DNA from: CBDFKU01 sp965248975 | GTDB lineage: Bacteria > Chloroflexota > Dehalococcoidia > Lucifugimonadales > JAGWBF01 | Assembly: GCA_965248975.1 (NCBI GenBank) | Contig: CBDFKU010000019.1 | Coordinates: 310,001 to 374,000, forward strand | Direction of reading: 5' to 3' | DNA: 64,000 nucleotides | Shown: positions 25,824-34,900 of the stretch, in pieces | Position numbering within the stretch: position 1 is the stretch's first letter | Layout of the letters: each line of letters begins with the position of its first letter | Position numbers and translations under genes: made by a program | Notes under the pieces: generated by a model | Told to the model about the DNA's origin: nothing | The model's input: only the letters and a program-made list of their open reading frames with translations | Databases searched by the model: none

Positions 25824-27053
25824 TTGCGAACTCACTTTAACAGCTCTGGAAGGATCGCCAGGATGTTGGCGACCAACAGATGGGCTAGTCGCTTGAGGGG
25901 TGCCGGGCTGGGGCACCCCTTCGGCATCACCCTGATGGCTGTCACTTTGCTTCTGGCAGGGACGATGTGGTGGCGGATAGGTCTGGATACCTGGGTTATT
26001 CTCGGGATCGCCCTGCTGGGCCTGCTGGCCTACTTCGCTTCCGTCTTTGCCGTCGGCCTGTGGCAACCCGAACCCTCGGAGCCAGGATTGCGGCAACTAT
26101 ACTCCATCCGGCGGTCCATGGAGGCCACCCTGGCCGACCGTAAAGCAGCTCGAGGTAGCGGCCCGTCTGAGCTTGAACGCGTCCTCTTCGAGGCGATCTC
26201 TCATCTGGACCGGCAGGTCGCTCCTGCCCTTCGGCAGCTTCTGGACCGACATCAGGATCTAAGCCGGCACCTGGACCGCTACGAACGGGGAGAGCTTCCC
26301 ACGCCCGAGGCCGGAGTGCTTCAGCGGCTGCGGGATATCCACGCCCGACAGCAGGTGGCCATAAAGGAGTCCGTGCAGCAGGCTTCCAATGCCGCCGCGA
26401 CCCTGGTAGCGCTCCTACAAGAGGGTGATGAGTCCAAGGTGGCGACCCAGGCACAGGCATGGGCCGCGGAGCTGCTGAGCCTGTACGATGCCATCGCCAA
26501 GGTGCTCCGTAATGAAGCCGACCGGAGCGAGCTCGATGAGGTGGGCGCGGACGTAGATGTGAAGCCCTCTACGTCAATCGGGAACTCCAGCCCCTCTTCC
26601 ATCGACTTCAGCAACAACGGGCACTCTTCGGAGGACTTCCCGCGCCTCGTGGAGGAGGCCCTGCGCCAGATGAACAACCCCGATGCCCTATCCAGATGCG
26701 GGCTCATCTACTGGCTTCCCGGCACCCTTGCCACCGGCTCGCGGCATACCGACCACCGAGCGCCAGCACAGCCTGGGCCCCTGGACCAAGCCCAAGCCCT
26801 GCGTGAGGTGCTTGTTTCGGCCATTGAACGGCTGAAGCCTGTGGGTGAATACGTTCGAGCCGGAGCACCGGAGGCCCTCCAGCACCACATCCTGCACGAA
26901 GAGTACGTGCTGGACAAGTCCACCAGGTACGTCATGATGCGCCATGGCATCAGCGAGAGCACCTTCCACCGAAACCGGCGGGCAGCCATCTCCGCCGTAG
27001 CCCGTCAGCTTGAGACCAGGGAAGAGCTGATTGCGCAGGGAGGAAAGCGGTGA
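25824..27053 (+). CDS. Membrane-anchored coiled-coil protein with C-terminal helix-turn-helix
   Basis: The 409-residue protein starts at a TTG behind GGAGGAAAG. Two hydrophobic helices (about residues 37-75: GITLMAVTLLLAGTMWW and ILGIALLGLLAYFASVFAVGLW) are followed by a long charged helical section (about 90-230) and a Ser/Asn-rich linker. The C-terminus (YVLDKSTRYVMMRHGISESTFHRNRRAAISAVARQL) looks like a sigma-region-4-style helix-turn-helix of the type found at the ends of Chloroflexota regulatory ATPases. The gene lies 74 bp after the VWA fusion gene on the same strand, so the pair may form one membrane-linked system. I do not recognise the family. The HTH call is by pattern only and may be a protein-protein helix. 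Confidence 0.7.
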   Translation: MRTHFNSSGRIARMLATNRWASRLRGAGLGHPFGITLMAVTLLLAGTMWWRIGLDTWVILGIALLGLLAYFASVFAVGLWQPEPSEPGLRQLYSIRRSMEATLADRKAARGSGPSELERVLFEAISHLDRQVAPALRQLLDRHQDLSRHLDRYERGELPTPEAGVLQRLRDIHARQQVAIKESVQQASNAAATLVALLQEGDESKVATQAQAWAAELLSLYDAIAKVLRNEADRSELDEVGADVDVKPSTSIGNSSPSSIDFSNNGHSSEDFPRLVEEALRQMNNPDALSRCGLIYWLPGTLATGSRHTDHRAPAQPGPLDQAQALREVLVSAIERLKPVGEYVRAGAPEALQHHILHEEYVLDKSTRYVMMRHGISESTFHRNRRAAISAVARQLETREELIAQGGKR

Positions 27054-27070
27054 AAGGCGCCCGGTGGAGG

Positions 27071-28405
27071 TCAGACCGGTGTGGCCCCGGGTCGAACTAT
27101 CGGCCTTTCCGCCGGGAGGACGACCTTCTTTTGCGGACGCCTGGCCAATAAGAAGACAACAGAGGCGGTCAGACATAAGACGGCAAACAGTGCAAAGGCG
27201 TATTTGTATGAATCCATCGAGTCGTGGATCACCCCCGCCACCAGGGGCGCGGCGATCATGGGGAGGACACGAAGCAGATTAGAGGCCCCGATTATCGAGC
27301 CGATGTATCTCCTGCCAAAGAAGTCGGCCCAAGCCTGGTTCCCCAGCTGCATCCCGCCGATGACGGTCATCCCCAGGTACACCATGATCAGGTACAACAC
27401 CGCGACCGGGGCGTCGCCGAAGGCCGCCAGGAGGGCGAGAGAGGTTCCGTATAGAGCCGCGTAGGGTACCAGCAGGACCCGGGCTGAGGAAAGCTGGACG
27501 CAAAAGCCCCAGGCGAAAGCCCCTATCAGGACTCCGACCGCGTACGCACTGACCAGCCTGGAAGCCGTCCCCGGCGTAACGCCCAGCTCGGTGAAATACG
27601 GATGCAGGACGACGAGCACCGCCAGAGAGGGGAAGCTTATCAAGATCAGGCCTCCGTTGAGGAGCCAGAACGCGGCGGTCCTGCTGGCCTCCCTCAGCGT
27701 CCAGTTGATATCGGAAACCTCGTTCGCTTCCTTATCGGGCCGGGAGGCGGCACTCTGGGATTGTTCCCATGCTTCCCTGGTCATCCCGTCCGGATACTGT
27801 CCGACATCCTCTGGTCTGCGGCGTATCGCTAGCCAGGCGATAGGGGTGGGTACGGCGATGGTGGTCAGCCCCAATAACAGCCATACCATGCGCCAGTCCT
27901 GCCAGTCGACTATCGCCTGGGTAAGCAACGGGAAAGTCATTCCGGCAGCTGCGGAGGCGATAGAAAAGCTGGCGAAGGCGATGCCCCGCTTCTTGAGGAA
28001 CCAGTTGGCCGCCGCCGCTGGTGCACTGACCTGCAGTAGCCCGGCCATCGATACTCCCAGGCCGACACCGTAGACTATGTAGAACTGCCACAGCGCCTGG
28101 ACCTGGGACGACAGCACCAGCGACAGTCCCAGCGCCAGCAGGCAGGCGGTGCCTACGATGCGGGCTCCGTGCTTGTCCACGGTTCTGCCCAACAGCGGTG
28201 AGGAGATAGAGCCCACCAGGCCCGAGACCGACACCACTCCCAGGAGCTTGGAGTGGGAAACGCCAAACTCCTCGGTCAACGGGTCGATCAAAACAGTGAA
28301 GGCCCAATGGGCGGAGCCGCCGGCAAATATAGCCGCCAAGCCGATTGCTAGGAGGATCCACCAGCCTCGAAAAATATTGAGCCTGGGGATCGGGAAGAAC
28401 GTCAC
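27071..28405 (-). CDS. Major facilitator superfamily transporter
   Basis: The 444-residue protein has about 12 hydrophobic helices and a central charged loop (residues about 200-235). The MFS loop motif appears as LLGRTVDKHGARIVG after helix 2. RGWWILLAIGLAAIFAGGSAHWAF at the start and the GGLILISFPSLAVLVVL region resemble the oxalate/formate and monocarboxylate transporter branch. It would carry a small organic anion across the inner membrane. It is convergent with the HTH protein, 17 bp apart. The 369 bp upstream to the next gene contains a long hairpin but no coding sequence that I can support. Confidence 0.88.
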   Translation of the reverse strand: MTFFPIPRLNIFRGWWILLAIGLAAIFAGGSAHWAFTVLIDPLTEEFGVSHSKLLGVVSVSGLVGSISSPLLGRTVDKHGARIVGTACLLALGLSLVLSSQVQALWQFYIVYGVGLGVSMAGLLQVSAPAAAANWFLKKRGIAFASFSIASAAAGMTFPLLTQAIVDWQDWRMVWLLLGLTTIAVPTPIAWLAIRRRPEDVGQYPDGMTREAWEQSQSAASRPDKEANEVSDINWTLREASRTAAFWLLNGGLILISFPSLAVLVVLHPYFTELGVTPGTASRLVSAYAVGVLIGAFAWGFCVQLSSARVLLVPYAALYGTSLALLAAFGDAPVAVLYLIMVYLGMTVIGGMQLGNQAWADFFGRRYIGSIIGASNLLRVLPMIAAPLVAGVIHDSMDSYKYAFALFAVLCLTASVVFLLARRPQKKVVLPAERPIVRPGATPV

Positions 28406-28605
28406 AAGCTTGTTGGCGACACTAGACGTACGGCTTTACGGATGCGCCCAATCACCTCTCCCAAAGAGCCGGACAAACCTTACCCCCAAACCTTATCCCG
28501 ACGTAAGAGTATAGGCCATATTCCGGCGGGTGGGAACCTTCAATCCGTGCTGAAAGAAGCCGGGAAATCACCCGGTTAACGCTCTATGGAAGGGAGGGTC
28601 GGGCC

Positions 28606-28660
28606 TAACGATAGAGGGCCGGGAAGCGGACGAACCGCTTTATCCCGGCCCCTATCGTTA
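28606..28660. other. Long nested inverted repeat
   Basis: TAACGATAG-(A)-GGGCCGGGA pairs with TCCCGGCCCCTATCGTTA, leaving one bulged A over about 18 pairs. The enclosed bases form a second small hairpin, AGCGG-ACGAA-CCGCT. It lies between the pilin gene end (28775) and the MFS start (28405), both leftward. It could be a terminator without a U-tract, an mRNA processing site or a structured leader. The rest of 28,406-28,774 shows nothing recognisable. Confidence 0.6.
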
Positions 28661-28774
28661 GTCGGAGGACGAAGGGAAACCATGCCGCACTAGTCTCTTC
28701 CCCGCCCCGTGGTCATCCTGTCCTCATCACTCCCCGGACCGTTGCGACCCAAGTTCAAATGCTGTGGTACGAAT

Positions 28775-29374
28775 CTATCCCAGTTTGTTGAAGGACTCCA
28801 GCACGACAGGCGTCCTGCGCTGGAGATGGATCACGGCCCCCTGTGGCGGCTTGACCTGAATAGAGAACTTCTTGTCTTTCCCCAGGTCGGGGTTCAGCTT
28901 CGACTCCAGTCCGATGACCTTTACCTCATACATCTCTCCGGGCTCCACCAGCTTGTCGCTGTCCGCATTCCCCATCGCCGTCACCGTGAACCCTCCGGTC
29001 GATGCCGTCGAAGCCAGCGTCACCGACTGGTCCACGTCCGTGTAGGTGATCACGGTCTCGCCCGGCGTCAGGTCTACCGCCTGCCCACCCGCAGCATTGG
29101 CCAGATGGAAGATGATCTCGTCCACAGCGTCCCCGGTGGAATTCGTCTTGGCGACCAGAGAGCCCCGGACCTCGATGGTCCCCCTGGCTTCAGTCAAGCC
29201 GGCTTCTATCGTTTCCTTTGATTTGTCGCTGGCGAAGAGGCCGGTAGACAGGGCGGCGAAGGCGAACACAGACGACACCACCACGAAGGCTATCAGCACT
29301 ATGGCCGTCTCGAGTCCGGTGATCCCTCGCTCGTCCCCAAACCGACCGATGCTGGTTTTCAACAAGCGCCTCAC
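28775..29374 (-). CDS. Archaellin-like (class III signal peptide) pilin
   Basis: Translation most likely starts at the GTG at 29374, seven bases after GGAGG; an earlier in-frame start would add 22 unrelated residues. A short basic leader ends in GDERG, then ITGLETAIVLIAFVVVSSVFAFAALSTG, a hydrophobic helix with the GxET and Phe/Val pattern of archaeal flagellins. It continues with SDKSKETIEAGLTEARGTIEVRG and AGGQAVDLTPGETVITYTD, also archaellin features. FlaK/PibD-type peptidase would cut after the Gly of DERG. Product about 199 residues. A closely similar frameshifted copy lies just upstream. No archaellum motor or ATPase gene is in the window. Confidence 0.8.
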   Translation of the reverse strand: MRRLLKTSIGRFGDERGITGLETAIVLIAFVVVSSVFAFAALSTGLFASDKSKETIEAGLTEARGTIEVRGSLVAKTNSTGDAVDEIIFHLANAAGGQAVDLTPGETVITYTDVDQSVTLASTASTGGFTVTAMGNADSDKLVEPGEMYEVKVIGLESKLNPDLGKDKKFSIQVKPPQGAVIHLQRRTPVVLESFNKLG

Positions 29375-29489
29375 TGGAAAACCTCCGGCTATCTGGTAAT
29401 TAAGAGTTCCACTGTTCCCTATCGGGCCTTTGGGCCTCAAACCTCGTTTCCGAAGCCTTTAGCCCAAAGCCCTGGGTAGATACCGCTGG

Positions 29490-30081
29490 CTAGCCTAGGT
29501 CGTTATAGGTTTCCAACACCACGGGTGTCCTGCGTTGGATGTTGACCACCGCACCCTGTGGAGGCTTCACCTGGAGGCTGAAGTCTTTGTTCTTCGGCAG
29601 GTCAGCGGTGGTCAGTTTGGCTACCAGGCCGGTGATCTTTATCTCATACATCTCGCCGGGCTCCACTAGTTTGTCGGAATCGGCACTGCCTAGTCCGGTC
29701 GCAGTCCAATCGCCGCTGACCAGAGTGACCACCTGATCAACATCGGCATAGCTAATGAGAGTCTCACCCGGAGTCAGGTCTACGGCCTCGCCACCGGCGG
29801 CGTTGGCCACCTGGAAGGAGATCTCATCGATGGCGTCGCCAGTGGTGTTGGCCTTGGCCATGATGGAACCCCTGACTTCCAAGGTGCCTCGGGCTTCCGA
29901 CAGACCAGCGTTAATGGTGTCCTTGGACTTGTCGCTGGAGAAGAGACCCGTGGACAGCGCTGCGAAAGCGAACACTGAGGAGACCACCACGAAGGCGATC
30001 AGCACGATGGCCGTCTCGAGTCCTGGACTGCCTCCAGACTTTCGGCGCGGCTTTCACCAGGTGCGACATGCGGTTTGCCAT
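29490..30081 (-). pseudogene. Second archaellin-like pilin, frameshifted near its cleavage site
   Basis: An ATG at 30081 behind GAGGAGGG starts MANRMSHLVKAAPK, a basic leader like that of the neighbour. Without a frame change it runs into unrelated sequence. A shift at about 30,030-30,045 joins it to SGGSPGLETAIVLIAF and the remaining archaellin body, which continues intact to 29490 and is very similar to the downstream copy. In the body frame a TGA sits just before the join and the only start left is an internal GTG at 30005 inside the hydrophobic helix. Either the gene is broken or one base is wrong in the assembly. The otherwise well-kept body suggests a recent event or an error. Confidence 0.75.
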
Positions 30082-30204
30082 TGTATCTACCCTCCTCCGA
30101 GATCGGTCCACGGCCGGTGACTCCTTCGAGCGGGTGTTCGCCTGGTTTAAAAGAACCACCTGTGCCTCGATGTATTATCTCAACGCCCCAGTGACCCTCT
30201 AAGT

Positions 30205-30235
30205 CCCCTTGGTATCGTCATACTGATACCAGGGG
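30205..30235. other. Inverted repeat upstream of the archaellin pair
   Basis: CCCCTTGGTATC and GATACCAGGGG flank an 8-base loop, with one bulged T. It lies about 125 bp upstream of the frameshifted archaellin start and might be an operator or leader hairpin. Nothing else is recognisable in 30,082-30,445. Confidence 0.45.
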
Positions 30236-30445
30236 ATCGCCTCGGATGACCCCCGGCGTGCGTGGATTCGGGCAGTAACGCATCAACAAGCTGTCCCCGC
30301 CGATCGGCTGGAAGGGGTGGCGGGGCTAAAGATGATAGGAAAAGGGGCATGGAGGGACCTAAGGCAACGGTGGACGCGTTGTCGATCTACAAGGGACTGC
30401 GGGACATGAGCTCAGGAAGAGGCCAGCGGTCTGGAGGCGCGGCTG

Positions 30446-30784
30446 CTACGCCCGCCAGTCGGCCAGGACCTCGCTGGGTGGCAGCGATTGCAATCCATCG
30501 GCACCAAGCAGGGGCATGACGTGGTTTACGATCCAGTGGGCATACTCCGAGTCTGACGCAATCATTCGCTCCATGGTCTTGGTGGGGTCGTCTATCTCCT
30601 CGTATATGACGATGACGTCCCCCTGCGGCATGTGCTGCAGACAGACGAACTCCCTGGCGGTCCCCATAACCTGGCGGTTCGCTATGCATTGTTCCCTGCG
30701 AGGGCCTTCCATCTCTTCGAAAGCTTTTCTCAGAGCCTCGATGTTGCCTGCCGGAACTGGCAATACGGATATTTTCGCAACCAT
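30446..30784 (-). CDS. Small hypothetical protein, possible dimeric alpha/beta-barrel
   Basis: The ATG at 30784 is preceded by AGGAAAG; a start at 30835 would add 17 residues with no ribosome-binding site. The 112-residue product begins AKISVLPVPAGNIEALRKAFEEMEG and later has DVIVIYEEIDDPTKTMERM. The strand-helix-strand pattern, with a long first helix and a short acidic loop, is like the antibiotic-biosynthesis-monooxygenase/DUF6176-type ferredoxin-like barrels. No catalytic residues can be named. It stands alone between pilin and kinase genes on the same strand. Confidence 0.65.
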   Translation of the reverse strand: MVAKISVLPVPAGNIEALRKAFEEMEGPRREQCIANRQVMGTAREFVCLQHMPQGDVIVIYEEIDDPTKTMERMIASDSEYAHWIVNHVMPLLGADGLQSLPPSEVLADWRA

Positions 30785-30897
30785 TTCTTCACTTTCCTTT
30801 CTGGGATAGGACGGTACCGAGACCGACGTTGCCACGGACAGAGTTCAAGACAGACTTACCGGAAAGCTACTCTCCATACTTTGCCGCAGGCATCTTT

Positions 30898-31860
30898 TTA
30901 CGAGGCGACATGTCCCGCCACGGCTTCCTTGATGGCAGCCTTTAGCTCTTGCGGCGTCTGATATCGGTCGGCCATGTCGAGACAGGTGGCCCTCATGGCA
31001 ACCGCTCCTACTGCCGGCGGAACATCCGGGTTTATCTCCAGTGGCGGCCTGGGAGTGAGGTCATAATCAAGCTGCCGGTTTTCGTCTCCCTCCCGGTGGG
31101 GAAGTGGGCCCCGGATCACCGGAAAGGGCAGGTCCCCTCCGGTGAGCAGCTGGTAGAACAACACGCCCAGGCCGAAGACATCGGTGGCGTAGCCGACCTC
31201 TCGACGGTAGGTCTGTTCCGGCGCCATGTACTCTACAGTGCCCGCGTTGTCCCTCAAGGTGTCTCCCGCAGAGTACTCTTCGGCCACACTGAAGTCGAAC
31301 AGGGTCACGTGGCCGTTGTGATACATCACGTTGGACGGCTTGACGTCCAGGTGCAGGTAGCCCCGCTCATGTACGTAGGAAAGCGCTTCGGTCAGCTGCA
31401 GGGCCACACTAACGATGTGGGAAATATTGAAGGCATGGTGGTTGCCTGAGAGAAAGGTGGTGGTGAGGTTCTGACCCTTCAGGTACTGCATCACGATGCG
31501 GGGATGCTGCTCCAGCTCTACCCCATATCCATTTATTACGTTGGGATGCCGGAAACCGAGCAGTATCTGTCCCTCCTGTATCACTGCTTCCAGGGACGAA
31601 AAGTCGATACAGTACTCCGGCCGCAGCACTTTGCAAGATACCAGCTTCTCCAGGCCGCTGCTCCGGCAAAGGTAGATATCTACCTTCCGGCTGCCTCCGA
31701 GGTGGTCGACTATCGTGAGATCGTCGTCCAGGGCGAACCCCCGCTCCAGCACGGGCTGACGCTTCCTGGACCGCCTCCTCTTCTGAGTCCCGGGGCCTTC
31801 CTCGAGTGGTCCGACCGTTCCCATCCATCTATCATATACGATTACGGGGGCCGGCTGCAT
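30898..31860 (-). CDS. Serine/threonine protein kinase with altered catalytic motifs
   Basis: The 320-residue protein is a short Hanks-type kinase without a membrane segment. Visible are the ATP-anchoring Lys77 (VSCK), Glu96, the catalytic loop HLDVKPSN (Asp172, Lys174, Asn177), APE at 213-215 and the DVFGLGVLFYQLLTGG helix. Departures from consensus are a poor Gly-rich loop (LGGSRKVDIYL), HLD instead of HRD and DFS (189-191) instead of DFG. Key Lys and Asp residues remain, so activity is plausible. A downstream start at 31824 is possible. It lies between a small protein and the giant PKD gene on the same strand and may regulate surface structures, but that is inference from position. Confidence 0.85.
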   Translation of the reverse strand: MQPAPVIVYDRWMGTVGPLEEGPGTQKRRRSRKRQPVLERGFALDDDLTIVDHLGGSRKVDIYLCRSSGLEKLVSCKVLRPEYCIDFSSLEAVIQEGQILLGFRHPNVINGYGVELEQHPRIVMQYLKGQNLTTTFLSGNHHAFNISHIVSVALQLTEALSYVHERGYLHLDVKPSNVMYHNGHVTLFDFSVAEEYSAGDTLRDNAGTVEYMAPEQTYRREVGYATDVFGLGVLFYQLLTGGDLPFPVIRGPLPHREGDENRQLDYDLTPRPPLEINPDVPPAVGAVAMRATCLDMADRYQTPQELKAAIKEAVAGHVAS

Positions 31861-31928
31861 CGCAGTCGGCCCCCGTAATGTCCCCTATCCTGCCCGGCCC
31901 TCATACCGGACCGGGGCTTGCTTTCACC

Positions 31929-34900
31929 CTAGCTGCCCGATCCTGAACCGTTACCGGAGCCGCTGCCGGTGCAGTCGGGGTTGTCCTTGTCGTGCTTGTT
32001 GATGGCCTCGGCCAGGTCCTTGGCGTGCTCCAGGTCCGCCTTAGTCGCATCGGGGTTATTCAGGATGGCCTCTACCTCCAGGATGATCTCCTCGAAGGTC
32101 TTGGTCACCGGCGGCCTGGGGGCGTCGGACCCGGTGCCACTGCCGGACTCACCTGGCTCGATGACGATGTCCTCGTCCAACTCTACCGCACCCTTGGCGA
32201 AGTTCAGCCACGCCGCCAGCGTCTGCCTTACCGCCTTCTCCCGCGTCTTGGCTATGTTGGTGGCTGTGCCGCTGTCGTCGTCGCCATCCCCACTGGCGTT
32301 GGAGCCGTTATCGTTGGCTTCCTGGCTGGCGTTGGACCCACTATCGTTGCTAGCGTCGTCCTTGGGCTTGGATCCGCCACCTGAGCCGGAGCCGGAATCG
32401 CCCTTCTTCTTTTTCTTCTTCTTGTTGTTGCTTGCGGTGTCTCCCAGGGGTTGGACAGAGCCGTTGCCATTGCCATTCCCCGATCCGCTGTTCCCCCTGT
32501 TTCCGTTGAGGATCAGGTTGGCGTCCAAGAAGGAGTTCAGAGGTACCACGGTGTCCACACCAAAGTGGCTGCTGGCGTAGCGGATGATGTCCAGGTAGGC
32601 CTCCAGCGTCTCCTCGCTGATGAGCTTGCCCTTCTCGACCTTCTTGAGGTCTTTCTCTTTCCTGGTCTTGAACTCGTGCTTCCAGAAGCCCTGGCTCTTG
32701 GTGCAGTCGCAGTCGTCCACCACCAGCTTGGTCAGATCGGAGGAATCCGTCCCTCCGTTGTCGTCGGTGACCAGCAGATCCAGCCTGTACACCCCGGGGC
32801 CCGTGAAGGTCACGTCCACGGTGTCCGTCGAGGTGAAGGGGAAGGTCCCGTGGGGGTGGGTCCCCGCCTGTTCCTCCCGCGCCGGGTCGGTGAAGGGCAG
32901 CGGGCCCGGTGCCGACCCGTCGTTGAAGGTAGTGGTGGTCTCTGTTATTGGGAGCGAAGGCAGGGTGCCGCTGAACTGGTCCGGGGTGGGAACGAATTCC
33001 CAGTCGTACCTCAGGTCGTCGGAGCCGACGTCGCTGGCCTTGGCGCCGTGGGTCTGCTCCACACCCTTGCGACCAAGGAAGGCGTCGTCGCCGCTGGGGA
33101 ACGTGATGGCCGTGTCCAGGAACACCGAGTCATCCAGCACCGGGTTGACGTTCCTCACCTCGACGGTGAAGGTATCGCAGGTCTGCCCGTCCACCGGCGG
33201 GTCCGCGTTGGGCGCGTGATTGTCGTCTGTGACGCATACCCTCACCGTGTAGACGCCGTCGTCCCCGTAGACGTGGCTGCCGGATACCGTGCCGGTGGTG
33301 AGCACGCCCTCGGCTCCCGGCACCTCGGTGAGCACACCCACGTCCACCGTTCCCTCACCCCAGTCGATGGTGGAGGTGAAGTTCTCCTCGGTGGCCAGGG
33401 CGGGCACGTCCAAGGCTAGATTGTCGAAGCCGGGGTCGCTATAGGTCGCCGGCGCCTTAGCTCCTGATGCCGGCGGCGGACCGACGAAGACAGTGTCGCT
33501 CTCGTTGATGATGCGGTTCGGTCCGGCCTCCACCGAGGGCGCCACGTTGTTGACTTCGATCTGCAGGGTGTCGCAGGTCTGGCCGCCGACGGGAGGAACC
33601 GCGCCAGGGTCGTGGTCATCGTCGGTGACGCACACGGTGACGGTGTAGGTGCCGTCGTCGCCGTAGGCGTGGGTCGCCTGCACCGTGCCGGTAGTCAGCG
33701 CTCCCTCGGCTCCCGGAGCCTCGGTCAGTGTGATGTCGCCCACCGGCTCGAAGTTGCCGTCGCCCCAGTCGATGGTCGCCGTGAAGTTCTCCTGAGTAGC
33801 CTTGCTGGCGTCCTCGGGAGCGGGGTTGTCGAAGCCCGGGTCGGTGTATCTGGCCGGGTCCAGCTGGATGAAGGTGCCCTCCGTGGTCACCTGATTCGCG
33901 CCCGGGATCACCGTCGGCGCAACGTTGTTCACTGTTACCAGCAGGGTGTTGCAGGTCTCCGCCCCCTGATCGTCGGTGACGCAGATGTTCACCGTATATA
34001 CCCCGTCGTCACCGTAGGCGTGGGTCGCCTGCACCGTGCCAGTGGTCAGCACTCCCTCACTCCCCGGGCCCTCCGTCAGCCCGATGTCGCCCACCGGTTC
34101 GAAGTTGCCGTCGCCCCAGTCGATGGTCGCCGTGAAGTTCTCCTGAGTGGCCTTGCTGATGTCTTCGGGCGCCGGGTTGTCGAAGCCCGGGTCGGTGTAT
34201 CTGGCCGGGTCCAGTTGGATGAAGGTGCCCTCAGTCGTCACCTGGTTCCCGCCCGGGATCACCGTCGGCGCAACGTTGTTCACCTGGACCTGGAAGGAGT
34301 CGCAGGTCTCGGCGCCGTCCTCGTCTGTGACGCAGACCCTTACTGTGTAGGTGCCGTCGTCGCCGTAGTGGTGGGACGCTATGACCCTGCCCTTGGTCAC
34401 GTTGTTCTCGTTGCCGGCGTCCTCCTCGATGACGATGTCGCCGGTGGGCTCGAAGTTGCCGTCGCCCCAGTCGATCCTGGCCGTGAAGGTCTTGTCGATG
34501 GCCGGCGTGCAGTCGGGGCAGTCGAAGCCCGGGTCCTCGAAGGTCACCGGGTCCAGATCGAGCCTTTCACCCTCGTCCACTGTCTGGTTGTTGCCGGCCT
34601 CGACGCTGGGCGGCAGGTTGGCCACCTCAACCTCGAAGGTCTCGCAGTCTTGCCCGTTGTCGTCGTCGGTCACACAGACCGTCACCTGGTAGGTGCCGTT
34701 GTCGGCGTAGGCGTGGGAGGCCTGTCCGGTGCCCGTGGTCAGGAGCCCCACGTCGCCCGGCGTCTCTATCTGGTCGATATCCTGGGAGGGTTCCGTGGTG
34801 CCATCGCCCCAGTCGATGCTGACGGTGAAGTCCTCCACCGACGCCCCCGGCGGGTTGTCGAAGCCGGGATCCTCGAAGGCCAGCGGTGGCAGGCTGATGA

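Noticed and set aside
30262..30519. Rightward 85-codon frame before the small barrel protein
   Set aside because: No ribosome-binding site, low-complexity Gly/Arg/Ala content and overlap with the credible leftward gene.
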